NCBI GenBank assembly: GCA_041678605.1
Contig: JBAYNW010000010.1
Span: 1-63,150, forward strand
DNA length: 63,150 bases
Reading direction: 5' to 3'
Source of the DNA: JBAYNW01 sp041678605
GTDB lineage: Bacteria; Cyanobacteriota; Vampirovibrionia; Gastranaerophilales; Gastranaerophilaceae
Shown here in pieces: positions 57,101-63,150 of this stretch (position 1 is its first letter; every line of letters starts with the position of its first letter). The translations under genes and the position numbers were made by a program. The notes under the pieces were generated by a model. It was given only the letters and a program-made list of their open reading frames with translations. It did not search any database and was not told where the DNA came from.

Positions 57101-57384
57101 ACGGCCTTTATACCGACCGCAACAGCATGCTTGCACCATTCTTCTTTTAAAGGGCAGTCACAGCGGGCTTCGACCTCATTTTTCTTAAAAATAAGATCTG
57201 TTTTGTAAGAATCTTTAAAGTTACCCTTGACTTTACCTTTGTAAAAGTTTTTTTCAGGGTATCCTTCGAGCACTAAACCTTTGGTATGGGCTTCATAGCC
57301 ACGCCGCCAACTTCCCGCAGATGCTCTATCTTTAATATACTTAAAGTTAAATTCGCTAGAACTCACTATTCTTGAGTATCTCAC
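54190..57384 (-). CDS. SNF2-family DEAD/DEAH helicase with SWIM zinc finger
   Basis: 1064 residues. N-terminal SWIM zinc finger C75-x-C77...C84-x-H86 (CDCPLKEEWCKH), a ~500-residue bacterial SNF2-associated middle region, SNF2 ATPase with Walker A LADDMGLGKTLQALT (~628), DEAH-type box DESQ (~722), SGTPIENKLEELWSVFDFL, and helicase C with LTGKTKDRQGAVERF, SLKAGGTGLNLTGADYVIHY and QATDRAYRIGQ (~1001). Bacterial SNF2 proteins (RapA-like) translocate on DNA and remodel protein-DNA complexes such as RNA polymerase. Monocistronic. Confidence 0.95.
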   Translation of the reverse strand: MRYSRIVSSSEFNFKYIKDRASAGSWRRGYEAHTKGLVLEGYPEKNFYKGKVKGNFKDSYKTDLIFKKNEVEARCDCPLKEEWCKHAVAVGIKAVDEHAYEDFLETKYKIESSFDDENTALTQPPQGNYIFHFNPKRKPNFFSILVMSRETGKVVRAIESILKVLIDSQKQDKNFELNNAQKVEITIFQQLLKTSRQDKKAGWYDIPITKFGDMFTLLSRAEEVLDEKSKQRLKFTDKEWRLVLSVNSSNVGNVMLALEWKRPDKDDVYPFEEVRYFSRHLKWGRYKNLMFPTNIPVSAVPQSLTKTSFTDLKDADGGKFIYEELPKLQKIMDIEISETINKLLLEKRPPLNIVTMGIDYDQSLKASLEFEYDGVKVPFSKTSEKTPYVTIKNPKEDSLYWVKRNIEHEQAAYNMLLACKFVPMQTNNLALEKENAIDFYNYYLKQAGEGWKFIEKDDMSLFKIVEEPFKLKAEVDFCENSKDGFEIYLYGQVGEDKINFDDIYDTIQSGEKYSRVRSLGFVEFPAPEIYSMMRSFNSFDVYRNSENKFIVKTYRAGLLNELENLGVDLILSENFSEFWRQMSTFSTTEDVTLSKSIKAELREYQSKGFSWLWFMYKYGLNGILADDMGLGKTLQALTILQKAKDVDGPMPTLVICPTSVVFNWEAEIQKFAPELTCLKLSGIERKQLFKEIANYDIVITSYALVRRDVEKLKKINFRYVILDESQNIKNALSQTAQAVKKLDAQHKMALSGTPIENKLEELWSVFDFLMPGFMFSISEFNFRYVNPIMERGDKTVEKRLKLQIYPFILRRMKRDVAKDLPDKVENIAYCELTPEQREFYLEVLDSTKEELFKCIEQNGLEKSRMSIFSALLRLRQICCHPRLYDKANIKGINQSGKFEHLKEMLEEIISENHRVLLFSQFVDMLDLIKDWLEREAIPYEYLTGKTKDRQGAVERFNKNDSIPIFLVSLKAGGTGLNLTGADYVIHYDPWWNPAVEDQATDRAYRIGQTKKVFVYRLITKNTVEEKIQKLKQVKRNLVDSVISVDRNITKSLTINDIKEIFSVD

Positions 57385-57508
57385 TTTCTTCTATGCTAAA
57401 CATTCATGCTGGAGAAGTAAATTGATTTACACCCAACAAGCATAAACTACTATCATTAACAGATTGCATAATCATTATTACATGAAACACAAAAAAAAAC
57501 AATAGGGA

Positions 57509-57585
57509 AAGAAGTCGATAAGTTTATAAGCCGATAAGTTGAAGGGTCGAACGGTTCTGTTCCCTGCGTCACTTAATCACCAAAA
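57509..57585. repeat. 8-bp repeats between SNF2 and serine-hydrolase genes
   Basis: GTCGATAA, GTTTATAA, GCCGATAA, GTTGAAGG, GTCGAACG words, then CACTTAATCAC. Same words as at 11499-11576. Confidence 0.75.
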
Positions 57586-57659
57586 AAAGATACATTGTTT
57601 ACATTATTCACACAAATTATAAAAAGTATTATAATAGTTTTGTTGGAGGAGGGATTGTC

Positions 57660-58850
57660 ATGCCAATGCCTAAACAGGCAGGAGATTACAGGTATAGCAG
57701 AGGTTACTATGGCTATCAGAGGCCGTATCCTCAGCCGTACACGCAGGTTATCACGCCGGTCAGGCCACAATTAAGGCCCGTTAGAAAGAAAAAAGTTTTA
57801 CGCCGCAAAAGGGTAAATCCTTTTGCCCGCTTAATTTCATGGGCAATTTTGGCCCTGTTGGCTATTTACGTGCTTCCTTACGGATATGACAGAATTTCTA
57901 AACCGCTTCTTTTCGGACCTCCTTATAAAGAGGTAAAAGTCGATTATAACGAGCTTTACAGCCCTACTGTAAATTATTTGTCAAACGATTTATTTTTAAA
58001 CACAAGACTTTTAACCGAGGCAAAAATCAAAAAACCTGAAATGACAACGCTTTACACTACAGAAAAAATGCCCGTTGTTGAAGCAAAATTAACAAAATTA
58101 ATGGCTATGTATAAAACAATTGATCCTTCTATTTTTGTTTGGGATTATGATACAGGGAAATATGTTGATATAAAAGCGTCTGAACCATATGCCGCTGCAA
58201 GTATTATCAAGATTCCCGTCCTAATACAACTTTTTAAGTCGATTGAAGCCAATCAGTTAACAATTTACGATGAGATGGCACTGACGCCTTATTACAAGGC
58301 AGAAGGCTCGGGCGACTTGCAGACAAGGGCTTTGGGGGCAAAATATACGATTGACGAACTTGCAAGAGCAATGATTACGAAATCGGACAACTCTGCCACA
58401 AATATGATTGTTTCAACAATAGGCGGAATGCCTGACGTAAACGGAGGAATCAGAAGCTGGGGATTGAAAAATACCTACATAAATAATTGGCTTCCGGACA
58501 TTGACGGAACGAATTACACGACCGCAAAAGATTTGGCTACAATGCTTTATAACCTTGATAATCCGGGGTTTTTAAATATAAATTCCCGCGAATACATTGT
58601 TGACTACATGAGCCATGTCGAAAATAACCGACTAATTCAAGCAGGACTTGACCCGAAGGCTTTGTTTGTCCACAAAACCGGCGACATCGGCAAAATGCTC
58701 GGCGATGCGGGGATTGTGTTCACACCAAGCGGCAAAAAATACATTGTGGCAATTTTGGCAAATCGTCCTTACAATTCGCAGTTGGGCAAAGATTTTATCC
58801 AAAAAGCTTCTAGCATAATTTATAATTCAATAACTTCAAAAGTTTATTAA
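57660..58850 (+). CDS. Membrane-anchored beta-lactamase-fold serine hydrolase
   Basis: 396 residues. Tyr/Pro-rich cytoplasmic N-terminus, one membrane span (~59-75, LISWAILALLAIYVLPY), then a class A beta-lactamase-like domain with SxxK in AASIIKIPVLIQ (~180), SDN in KSDNSATNM (~240) and KTG in HKTGDIG (~340). It may be a penicillin-binding-type carboxypeptidase or a true beta-lactamase; the Glu166-type omega loop was not identified, which favours a peptidoglycan enzyme. RBS GGAGGAGGG before ATG 57660. Confidence 0.88.
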   Translation: MPMPKQAGDYRYSRGYYGYQRPYPQPYTQVITPVRPQLRPVRKKKVLRRKRVNPFARLISWAILALLAIYVLPYGYDRISKPLLFGPPYKEVKVDYNELYSPTVNYLSNDLFLNTRLLTEAKIKKPEMTTLYTTEKMPVVEAKLTKLMAMYKTIDPSIFVWDYDTGKYVDIKASEPYAAASIIKIPVLIQLFKSIEANQLTIYDEMALTPYYKAEGSGDLQTRALGAKYTIDELARAMITKSDNSATNMIVSTIGGMPDVNGGIRSWGLKNTYINNWLPDIDGTNYTTAKDLATMLYNLDNPGFLNINSREYIVDYMSHVENNRLIQAGLDPKALFVHKTGDIGKMLGDAGIVFTPSGKKYIVAILANRPYNSQLGKDFIQKASSIIYNSITSKVY

Positions 58851-58864
58851 TCTTAAAAAAAAAA

Positions 58865-59518
58865 CTAAACATTGCCAAGATAATCGAATATTTTGTTCAT
58901 TGGAGCAACTAATTCTTTTACGTCAATTTCTTCGTCCAATTCAAGCGTGATGATAGGAATTTTTCTTTCAATTCCCGCATAAGTTCCGAAACTTCCAGGA
59001 GTAGGATAGCCGATTTGCTTTTTAACCGGATATTTTATTATTTCGGAAATCCTTTTGGCGATGTCTTTTGCAGGTCCGTCGTAATTAACCACCTTAAACG
59101 GGGTGTGCAGGGTAAAAATCACGTCAGGCGAAAACTTTTCAAGAATTTTCATGACAAATTTTGTCTCAATCTCACTGAAGCACTTCTCGCCCCCAAAATA
59201 TTCAGGTGTAAACGGTGCATTTTGCCAATTTTGGGTCGGGAAATTCCTGTTTATGTCGACCAAATTCGCATTTTGGCGTGTTCCCAGAGCAAGCCCGTCG
59301 GGATTAAGACAGGGAATAAGAAGCATCCGATTCTCAGGAAGTCCGGATGATTTATTTTTGGAATTTTCAAGATAATTTTCAATGAGAAATTTCCCCTGAG
59401 GCTCATCGCCGTGAACAACGCCGATTATCAGGACTGTCTTAAGGTTTTTTGTCCCTTTTTGTTCAATCAATACAATTTCATTCTTGTTTTTTGAATGAAT
59501 TTTTTTTAATGTCTTCAT
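58865..59518 (-). CDS. M14-type zinc carboxypeptidase/amidase (MpaA-like)
   Basis: 217 residues from ATG 59518, chosen because AGG lies 6 bases upstream inside an earlier in-frame ATG at 59530. Zinc ligands: GVVHGDEPQG (His and Glu) and TLHTP (His); substrate-binding NANLVDINRNFPTQNW and CLNPDGLALGTRQ; catalytic Glu in ITLELDEE. These blocks match murein tripeptide amidase MpaA better than succinylglutamate desuccinylase. Convergent with the serine hydrolase; both fit peptidoglycan turnover, along with murQ. Confidence 0.82.
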   Translation of the reverse strand: MKTLKKIHSKNKNEIVLIEQKGTKNLKTVLIIGVVHGDEPQGKFLIENYLENSKNKSSGLPENRMLLIPCLNPDGLALGTRQNANLVDINRNFPTQNWQNAPFTPEYFGGEKCFSEIETKFVMKILEKFSPDVIFTLHTPFKVVNYDGPAKDIAKRISEIIKYPVKKQIGYPTPGSFGTYAGIERKIPIITLELDEEIDVKELVAPMNKIFDYLGNV

Positions 59519-59599
59519 AAATTGCCTCATGCCGGTAGAATAGCAATCCTACCCTGCTTTTTAATCCATGTTGTCGGGAATAACACCCAATCTACAGTT

Positions 59600-59908
59600 C
59601 TAAGCCACTTTAAGCGTATACCCAAGTTTTGCAAGGATTTTTAAAACCGTATGCATATTGGGAGTTCTTTTGCCTTTAAAAAGCACATATAAATTGGTTC
59701 TGCTGAGCTTTGTTTCTTTTGCGAAACTCAAAACAGACTGTCTTGATTTCAGAACAAGCTCTAAGGAATGCAAAAATTCATTTATGTCACTATCGTCAAG
59801 ATAACTTTCAAGGCTTGCATTTAAAAACCCTTTTGCTCTTTCTTTATCTTGTAAATATTCAACCATAAAGTCATCCAATGGTACACTGTTTTTATATTTT
59901 TTAGTCAT
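59600..59908 (-). CDS. HTH antitoxin (HigA-like addiction module antidote)
   Basis: 102 residues. C-terminal helix-turn-helix (SFAKETKLSRTNLYVLFKGK, residues ~59-78) followed by TPNMHTVLKILAKLGYTLKV, the hallmark of the addiction-module antidote family. Starts inside the last codons of the toxin gene (8-bp overlap), so it is second in a toxin-first operon, likely autoregulated. Confidence 0.9.
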   Translation of the reverse strand: MTKKYKNSVPLDDFMVEYLQDKERAKGFLNASLESYLDDSDINEFLHSLELVLKSRQSVLSFAKETKLSRTNLYVLFKGKRTPNMHTVLKILAKLGYTLKVA

Positions 59909-60233
59909 TTTGTTGCCCTTTCCATATTGTTAAATATTCTTTTGCTTTTTTGATATCACGACTTTGAGTTGATTTATCTCCGCCGTTCAAAAGCAGAATA
60001 ATAACATTATCAATTTCCGAAAAATAAATTCTATACCCTGAGCCGAACTTAAAGCGAAGTTCTGATAATTCATTGTTGATTTTTTTATAATCGCCCAAGT
60101 TGCCTGAAGAAATACGCACAATCCTATCGGCAATTCTATCTCTATTTTTTTTATCTTTAAACGAAATTAACCAATCCATTATTGGAATTTTTCCGTTTAT
60201 TTCAAAAATTACTATTTCCTTCATATTAGACAT
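59901..60233 (-). CDS. RelE/HigB-family toxin (addiction module killer protein)
   Basis: 110 residues: GKIPIMDWLISFKDKKNRDRI, ELRFKFGSGYRIYFSEIDNV and LLLNGGDKSTQSRDIKKAKEY, all typical of the Gp49-like killer protein partnered by HigA-type antidotes. Predicted ribosome-dependent mRNA endonuclease. Belongs with the antitoxin downstream. A start two codons in (MKEIVIFEIN) is also possible. Confidence 0.9.
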   Translation of the reverse strand: MSNMKEIVIFEINGKIPIMDWLISFKDKKNRDRIADRIVRISSGNLGDYKKINNELSELRFKFGSGYRIYFSEIDNVIILLLNGGDKSTQSRDIKKAKEYLTIWKGQQND

Positions 60234-60290
60234 TGTACCTTAAAGCGTACAAAAAGTCAATTATAATTCTTGATAGGCACCCTACTTTGA

Positions 60291-62162
60291 TTACCTTTTG
60301 CCGTTGAACATCACCATCAAAACCGACAAGTCTGCAGGTTTTACGCCGCCAATTCTGGAGGCTTGACCAAGAGTTTTGGGACGGATTTTTTCTAATTTTT
60401 CCCTTGTTTCTGTCGAAATATGCTGAATTTTTGAATAATCAATGCCCCGCGGTATCCTGAATTTTTCAAGTTTGCCCGACTGTTCAACCTGAAATTCCTG
60501 ACGTTTGATGTAGCCTTCATATTTTATAAGGATTTCAACCTGTTCGTAAACATCTTTGGGTAAATCCAGTTTTTTCGTTTTATCATCTAATTCTTTTAAA
60601 ATTTTGTAATCAATATTGGGCCTCTTCAAAATATCAATTAACTTAATTCCTTTTTCAATGCATTCCCCGTATTTTGCCAAAATTTCGTTGATGTTTGCAT
60701 CAGAGGGAATTTTTTCAACACTGAGCCTTTTGGTTTCAGCCTCAATTTTTTCCTGTTTTTCTTCAAATATTTTAAACTGCACATCATCAATCAGCCCCAA
60801 TTTGTGTCCTATCGGGGTTAACCTCGTGTCAGCGTTATCCTGCCTGAGCAGGAGCCTGTATTCTGAGCGTGAAGTCAACATTCGATAAGGGTCTTGAATG
60901 TCTTTTGTAACCAAATCGTCTATCAGCGTGCCGATGTAAGAAGAACTCCTCGGTAATTCCAGCATCTCGGATTTATTAATATAGTTAAACGAATTAATCC
61001 CCGCAATAAGCCCTTGGGCAGCGGCTTCTTCGTACCCGCTTGTTCCGTTAATCTGCCCTGCGTGAAACAATCCCTGAACAAGCCTTGTCATAAGCGAATG
61101 ATTAAGCTGAATTGCAGGTACATAATCATATTCAACCGCATAGGCAGGTTTTATCACATGGACATTCTCCAAACCGGGCAGTGAGCGAAGCATTTGGATT
61201 TGAACATCGGCCGGCAAGCTGCTGGAAAATCCCTGTACGTAAGCTTCGTAGGTGCTAAGTCCTTCCGGTTCGATAAAAATATGATGCGAAGGGTTAGAGG
61301 AAAATCTTACGATTTTATCCTCAATTGAAGGACAGTATCTCGGGCCGACTCCTTCAATCAGACCTTGATACATAGGTGATTTGTCCAAATTAGCCCTGAT
61401 AATTTCGTGGGTTTTTTCGTTTGTCTTTGTTAAATAGCATGGATATTGCTGTCTTATCGGGCGGTTTGGCTTGAAGGAGTAGAAATTCAATTCTTTATCG
61501 CCGGGCTGAATAGTCATTTTTGAATAATCGATTGTCCGATTGTCAACCCTTGCAGGAGTTCCTGTTTTGAGTTTTTTAACGGTGAAGCCCAATTTTTTAA
61601 GACAATCCGAAAGTCCGACTGCGGGCATTTCGCCAAGCCTTCCGGCTTGATATGACTGAAGTCCGACAAAAATCCTTCCCATTAAGGACGTTCCCGTTGT
61701 CAAAATCACGCTCGGAGCAAAATATTCAATCCCGTATTGGTCAACTGCCCCTTTAATTTTACCGTTTTCAACAATCAAATCAGTTATACAACATTGTTTA
61801 AGATAAATATTTTTGTTTTTTTCCAAAATATGACGCACATACGTCATATATTCTTTTTTGTCTGATTGGGCCCTTAATGCCCTGACAGCCGGCCCTTTTG
61901 AAGAATTTAACATTTTCATTTGAATATAAGTTGCATCCGCAGCCTCGCCCATCACACCCCCGAGTGCGTCTATTTCCCGCACCAAAGTTGATTTAGCGGG
62001 GCCGCCTATTGCCGGATTGCAGGGCATTAAGGCGATGTTGTCCAGATTAAGTGAACATAAAAGAACTTTTAACCCCAAATTAGCGGCTGAAAGGGCTGCT
62101 TCGCAGCCTGCATGTCCCGCCCCTACAACAATTGTATCAAACTTGTTTTTTAAATAGTCCAT
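60291..62162 (-). CDS. mnmG: tRNA uridine-5-carboxymethylaminomethyl(34) synthesis enzyme MnmG
   Basis: FAD enzyme that, with MnmE, modifies U34 of tRNAs. 623 residues, normal. FAD site VVGAGHAGCEAALSAANLG near 11-29, CNPAIGGPAKSTLVREIDAL, GTSLMGRIFVG, PMYQGLIEGVGPRYCPSIED, LIDDLVTKDIQDPYRMLTSR-like block, and C-terminal GGVKPADLSVLMV. No Shine-Dalgarno is evident: TATAAT lies 15 bases upstream of the ATG, so the mRNA may be nearly leaderless. mnmE is not in the window. Confidence 0.97.
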   Translation of the reverse strand: MDYLKNKFDTIVVGAGHAGCEAALSAANLGLKVLLCSLNLDNIALMPCNPAIGGPAKSTLVREIDALGGVMGEAADATYIQMKMLNSSKGPAVRALRAQSDKKEYMTYVRHILEKNKNIYLKQCCITDLIVENGKIKGAVDQYGIEYFAPSVILTTGTSLMGRIFVGLQSYQAGRLGEMPAVGLSDCLKKLGFTVKKLKTGTPARVDNRTIDYSKMTIQPGDKELNFYSFKPNRPIRQQYPCYLTKTNEKTHEIIRANLDKSPMYQGLIEGVGPRYCPSIEDKIVRFSSNPSHHIFIEPEGLSTYEAYVQGFSSSLPADVQIQMLRSLPGLENVHVIKPAYAVEYDYVPAIQLNHSLMTRLVQGLFHAGQINGTSGYEEAAAQGLIAGINSFNYINKSEMLELPRSSSYIGTLIDDLVTKDIQDPYRMLTSRSEYRLLLRQDNADTRLTPIGHKLGLIDDVQFKIFEEKQEKIEAETKRLSVEKIPSDANINEILAKYGECIEKGIKLIDILKRPNIDYKILKELDDKTKKLDLPKDVYEQVEILIKYEGYIKRQEFQVEQSGKLEKFRIPRGIDYSKIQHISTETREKLEKIRPKTLGQASRIGGVKPADLSVLMVMFNGKR

Positions 62163-62177
62163 AATATAATTATAATA

Positions 62178-62198
62178 TAAAAGTGACTGAGTGATTAG
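62178..62198. repeat. Short 8-bp repeats before the 62208 gene
   Basis: AGTGACTGAGTGATTAGG, two GTGAxTxA words like those at 25694-25732 and 53046-53075. Confidence 0.6.
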
Positions 62199-62207
62199 GG
62201 GGAGTTT

Positions 62208-62822
62208 ATGAAAAAGGTTGTTATTTCAATTTTGTTAATGTTTTTGGTCTTGCCTGCGTTTTCGGCACAGGTTGAAGAGGGTACAAAACCGCTTGAATGT
62301 GAAATTACTTTCGATTGGATTTCAAAAACACAATTGCAGCGTGACGAAAATATTAAAGAAATTCAAAGCATTTTGTTTGGTGAAAAAACTAAGCTTAAAT
62401 ATTCGAGAAACGAATTCAAAAAACAATACGAAAATTTTTGGAAAAATGATAATTATTTAAAAGATTACGATGATATTTCTAAAGGTAAAAAGGAAGACGC
62501 GGATAAGTTTTATTGCGGGTTTTATTGGAACAAATTAATGATTGCGTACGGAATTCAATATAAAAATAACCTTAAAAATATTTATTATTACGACGCAATG
62601 GGTTCTTTAAGATGGGTCGACACTTTTTCCGGCAATTATCCAAATTTTCCCTACTGGGCCTACCAATATTACAGAAACGGAGAATTAGCCGCTGCATATT
62701 ATTATGTTTCAAATTCCGACCAATATATTTTTGATGAGAAGAAAAAATTCAAAGGGCGTTGGTATAAAGAAAACATGTACAACAAAAACGCCAAAATCAT
62801 AATGACACGCTCGAATTGGTAA
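62208..62822 (+). CDS. Secreted Tyr-rich protein of unknown function
   Basis: 204 residues. Signal peptide MKKVVISILLMFLVLPAFSA (cleavage after ~20). The mature part is charged (KNDNYLKDYDDISKGKKEDA) and ends in an aromatic region with a MORN/YD-like flavour: YYYDAMGSLRWVDTFSGNYP, YYRNGELAAAYYYVS. Family not recognised. RBS GGGGGAG before ATG 62208. Followed by repeats to the end of the window. Confidence 0.75.
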   Translation: MKKVVISILLMFLVLPAFSAQVEEGTKPLECEITFDWISKTQLQRDENIKEIQSILFGEKTKLKYSRNEFKKQYENFWKNDNYLKDYDDISKGKKEDADKFYCGFYWNKLMIAYGIQYKNNLKNIYYYDAMGSLRWVDTFSGNYPNFPYWAYQYYRNGELAAAYYYVSNSDQYIFDEKKKFKGRWYKENMYNKNAKIIMTRSNW

Positions 62823-62828
62823 ACGGCT

Positions 62829-62852
62829 TTTGGAGGGTTGGAAGGTTGGAAG
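62829..62852. repeat. GGTTGGAA repeats
   Basis: GGAGGGTTGGAAGGTTGGAAGG: 8-bp words after the 62208 gene, continuous with the composite repeat that follows. Confidence 0.7.
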
Positions 62853-63150
62853 GTTGTTTGAAAGGCTTAAGGGCTTAAGGGGTGAAGGGCTTTTTATGAA
62901 GTTATTAAGTGACTGGGTGATTAAGTGATTAAGTTCAATAATGCTTCGCAAATTTTTAAAAAACAGGGAACGGGGGGCAGGGAACGGAATTTCCCGTCGT
63001 TGCGAGGAGAAACAAAGTTTCGACGCGGCAATCCAAATTCCTTGTTGTCGGGCAAATTTAAGCCCCCCACCCCAAACCCTCGCCCCTCGATTGCCCCCCA
63101 CCTCAATCCTCCCCCTCAAGGGGGGAGGAAGAATAACAATTTTGCAAATA
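62853..63150 (-). repeat. Composite dispersed repeat, copy 2 (cut by window end)
   Basis: Reverse complement matches 11614-11866 from TATTTGCAAAATTG through the C5TTGAG5 palindrome, TTTGCCCGACAACAAGG, the TTGCGAGG block, GTTCCCTG words, TTTTTTAAAAATTTGCGAAGC, TTAATCAC octamers and CTTAAGCC words. It has ~30 extra bases in the G/C-rich part relative to copy 1. Nothing else is seen in this gap. Confidence 0.85.

Noticed and set aside
62709..63119. Minus-strand open frame of 136 codons at the right end
   Set aside because: Made of the composite dispersed repeat and antisense of the 62208 gene; repeat-encoded low-complexity sequence, not a gene.

Overview
The window is AT-rich bacterial chromosome with dense housekeeping genes. 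The best guess is an uncultured gut bacterium of the Gastranaerophilales (Vampirovibrionia, 'Melainabacteria', the non-photosynthetic sister group of Cyanobacteria). Grounds are the RNase HIII, class II (B12-dependent) ribonucleotide reductase, RicT/PSP1, NusA with a long basic tail, several orphan proteins with a short N-terminal ...SFG motif, and abundant short tandem repeats resembling cyanobacterial STRRs. This assignment is inference; no rRNA is present.

Layout. 1-4.4 kb: a small decayed accessory island with a DUF5131 (phage Gp37/Gp68) gene convergent with a three-Cys-motif partner gene (tcmP), an AbiE-type toxin/antitoxin pair whose toxin gene has an in-frame TGA, and the C-terminal remnant of a tyrosine integrase. 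It ends beside tRNA-Ala, tRNA-Val and tRNA-Cys and may be bounded by a ~50-bp direct repeat. 5-11.4 kb: nrdJ, ychF, then (minus) alr-lpdA-lipA. 12-21 kb: queC, a DUF366 gene and a SPOR gene; queA, yidC, tRNA-Pro, purH and fusA. 21-25 kb: a toxin-antitoxin pair, an orphan exported protein, a GltD-like oxidoreductase and an orphan coiled-coil protein. 25-34 kb: panD, dnaE, rimP-nusA, rnhC, dapB, asd. 34-37 kb: an orphan, a ~700-bp repeat nest and a second exported paralogue. 36.8-40.3 kb: rpiB-rsfS-GT11-GT2-GT8, the GT8 gene carrying an in-frame TAA. 40-46 kb (minus): a 2-hydroxyacyl-CoA dehydratase-type protein, and ribH-murQ-gpsA-ricT and thioredoxin-ccdA sets. 46-54 kb: an orphan, valS, two related membrane proteins, a GT-C transferase and a polyprenol GT2. 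54-63 kb: an SNF2 helicase, a beta-lactamase-fold serine hydrolase, an M14 amidase-like enzyme, a second toxin-antitoxin pair, mnmG and a secreted orphan.

The most unusual content is between and inside the genes. (1) A miniature transposable element occurs twice in opposite orientation (13921-14230 and 35462-35628). Both copies begin and end with GTAAC-like termini and both are flanked by perfect 8-bp target duplications (GGGCCAAA; GAAAAATG), which fits an IS66-type non-autonomous element. (2) At least a dozen intergenic gaps are made of 7-8-bp imperfect tandem repeats of many different words. Some encroach on genes, supplying stop codons (panD, purH), Shine-Dalgarno plus GTG starts (lpdA, purH, a GT-C gene), or an in-frame segment in rnhC. 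(3) A palindromic repeat core is inserted in frame in lipA. (4) queC holds a perfect 20-bp-stem palindrome in conserved coding sequence. (5) tRNA-Pro and tRNA-Val are flanked by direct and inverted partial copies of themselves. Together these suggest a genome strongly shaped by short-repeat insertion and template-switch mutation.
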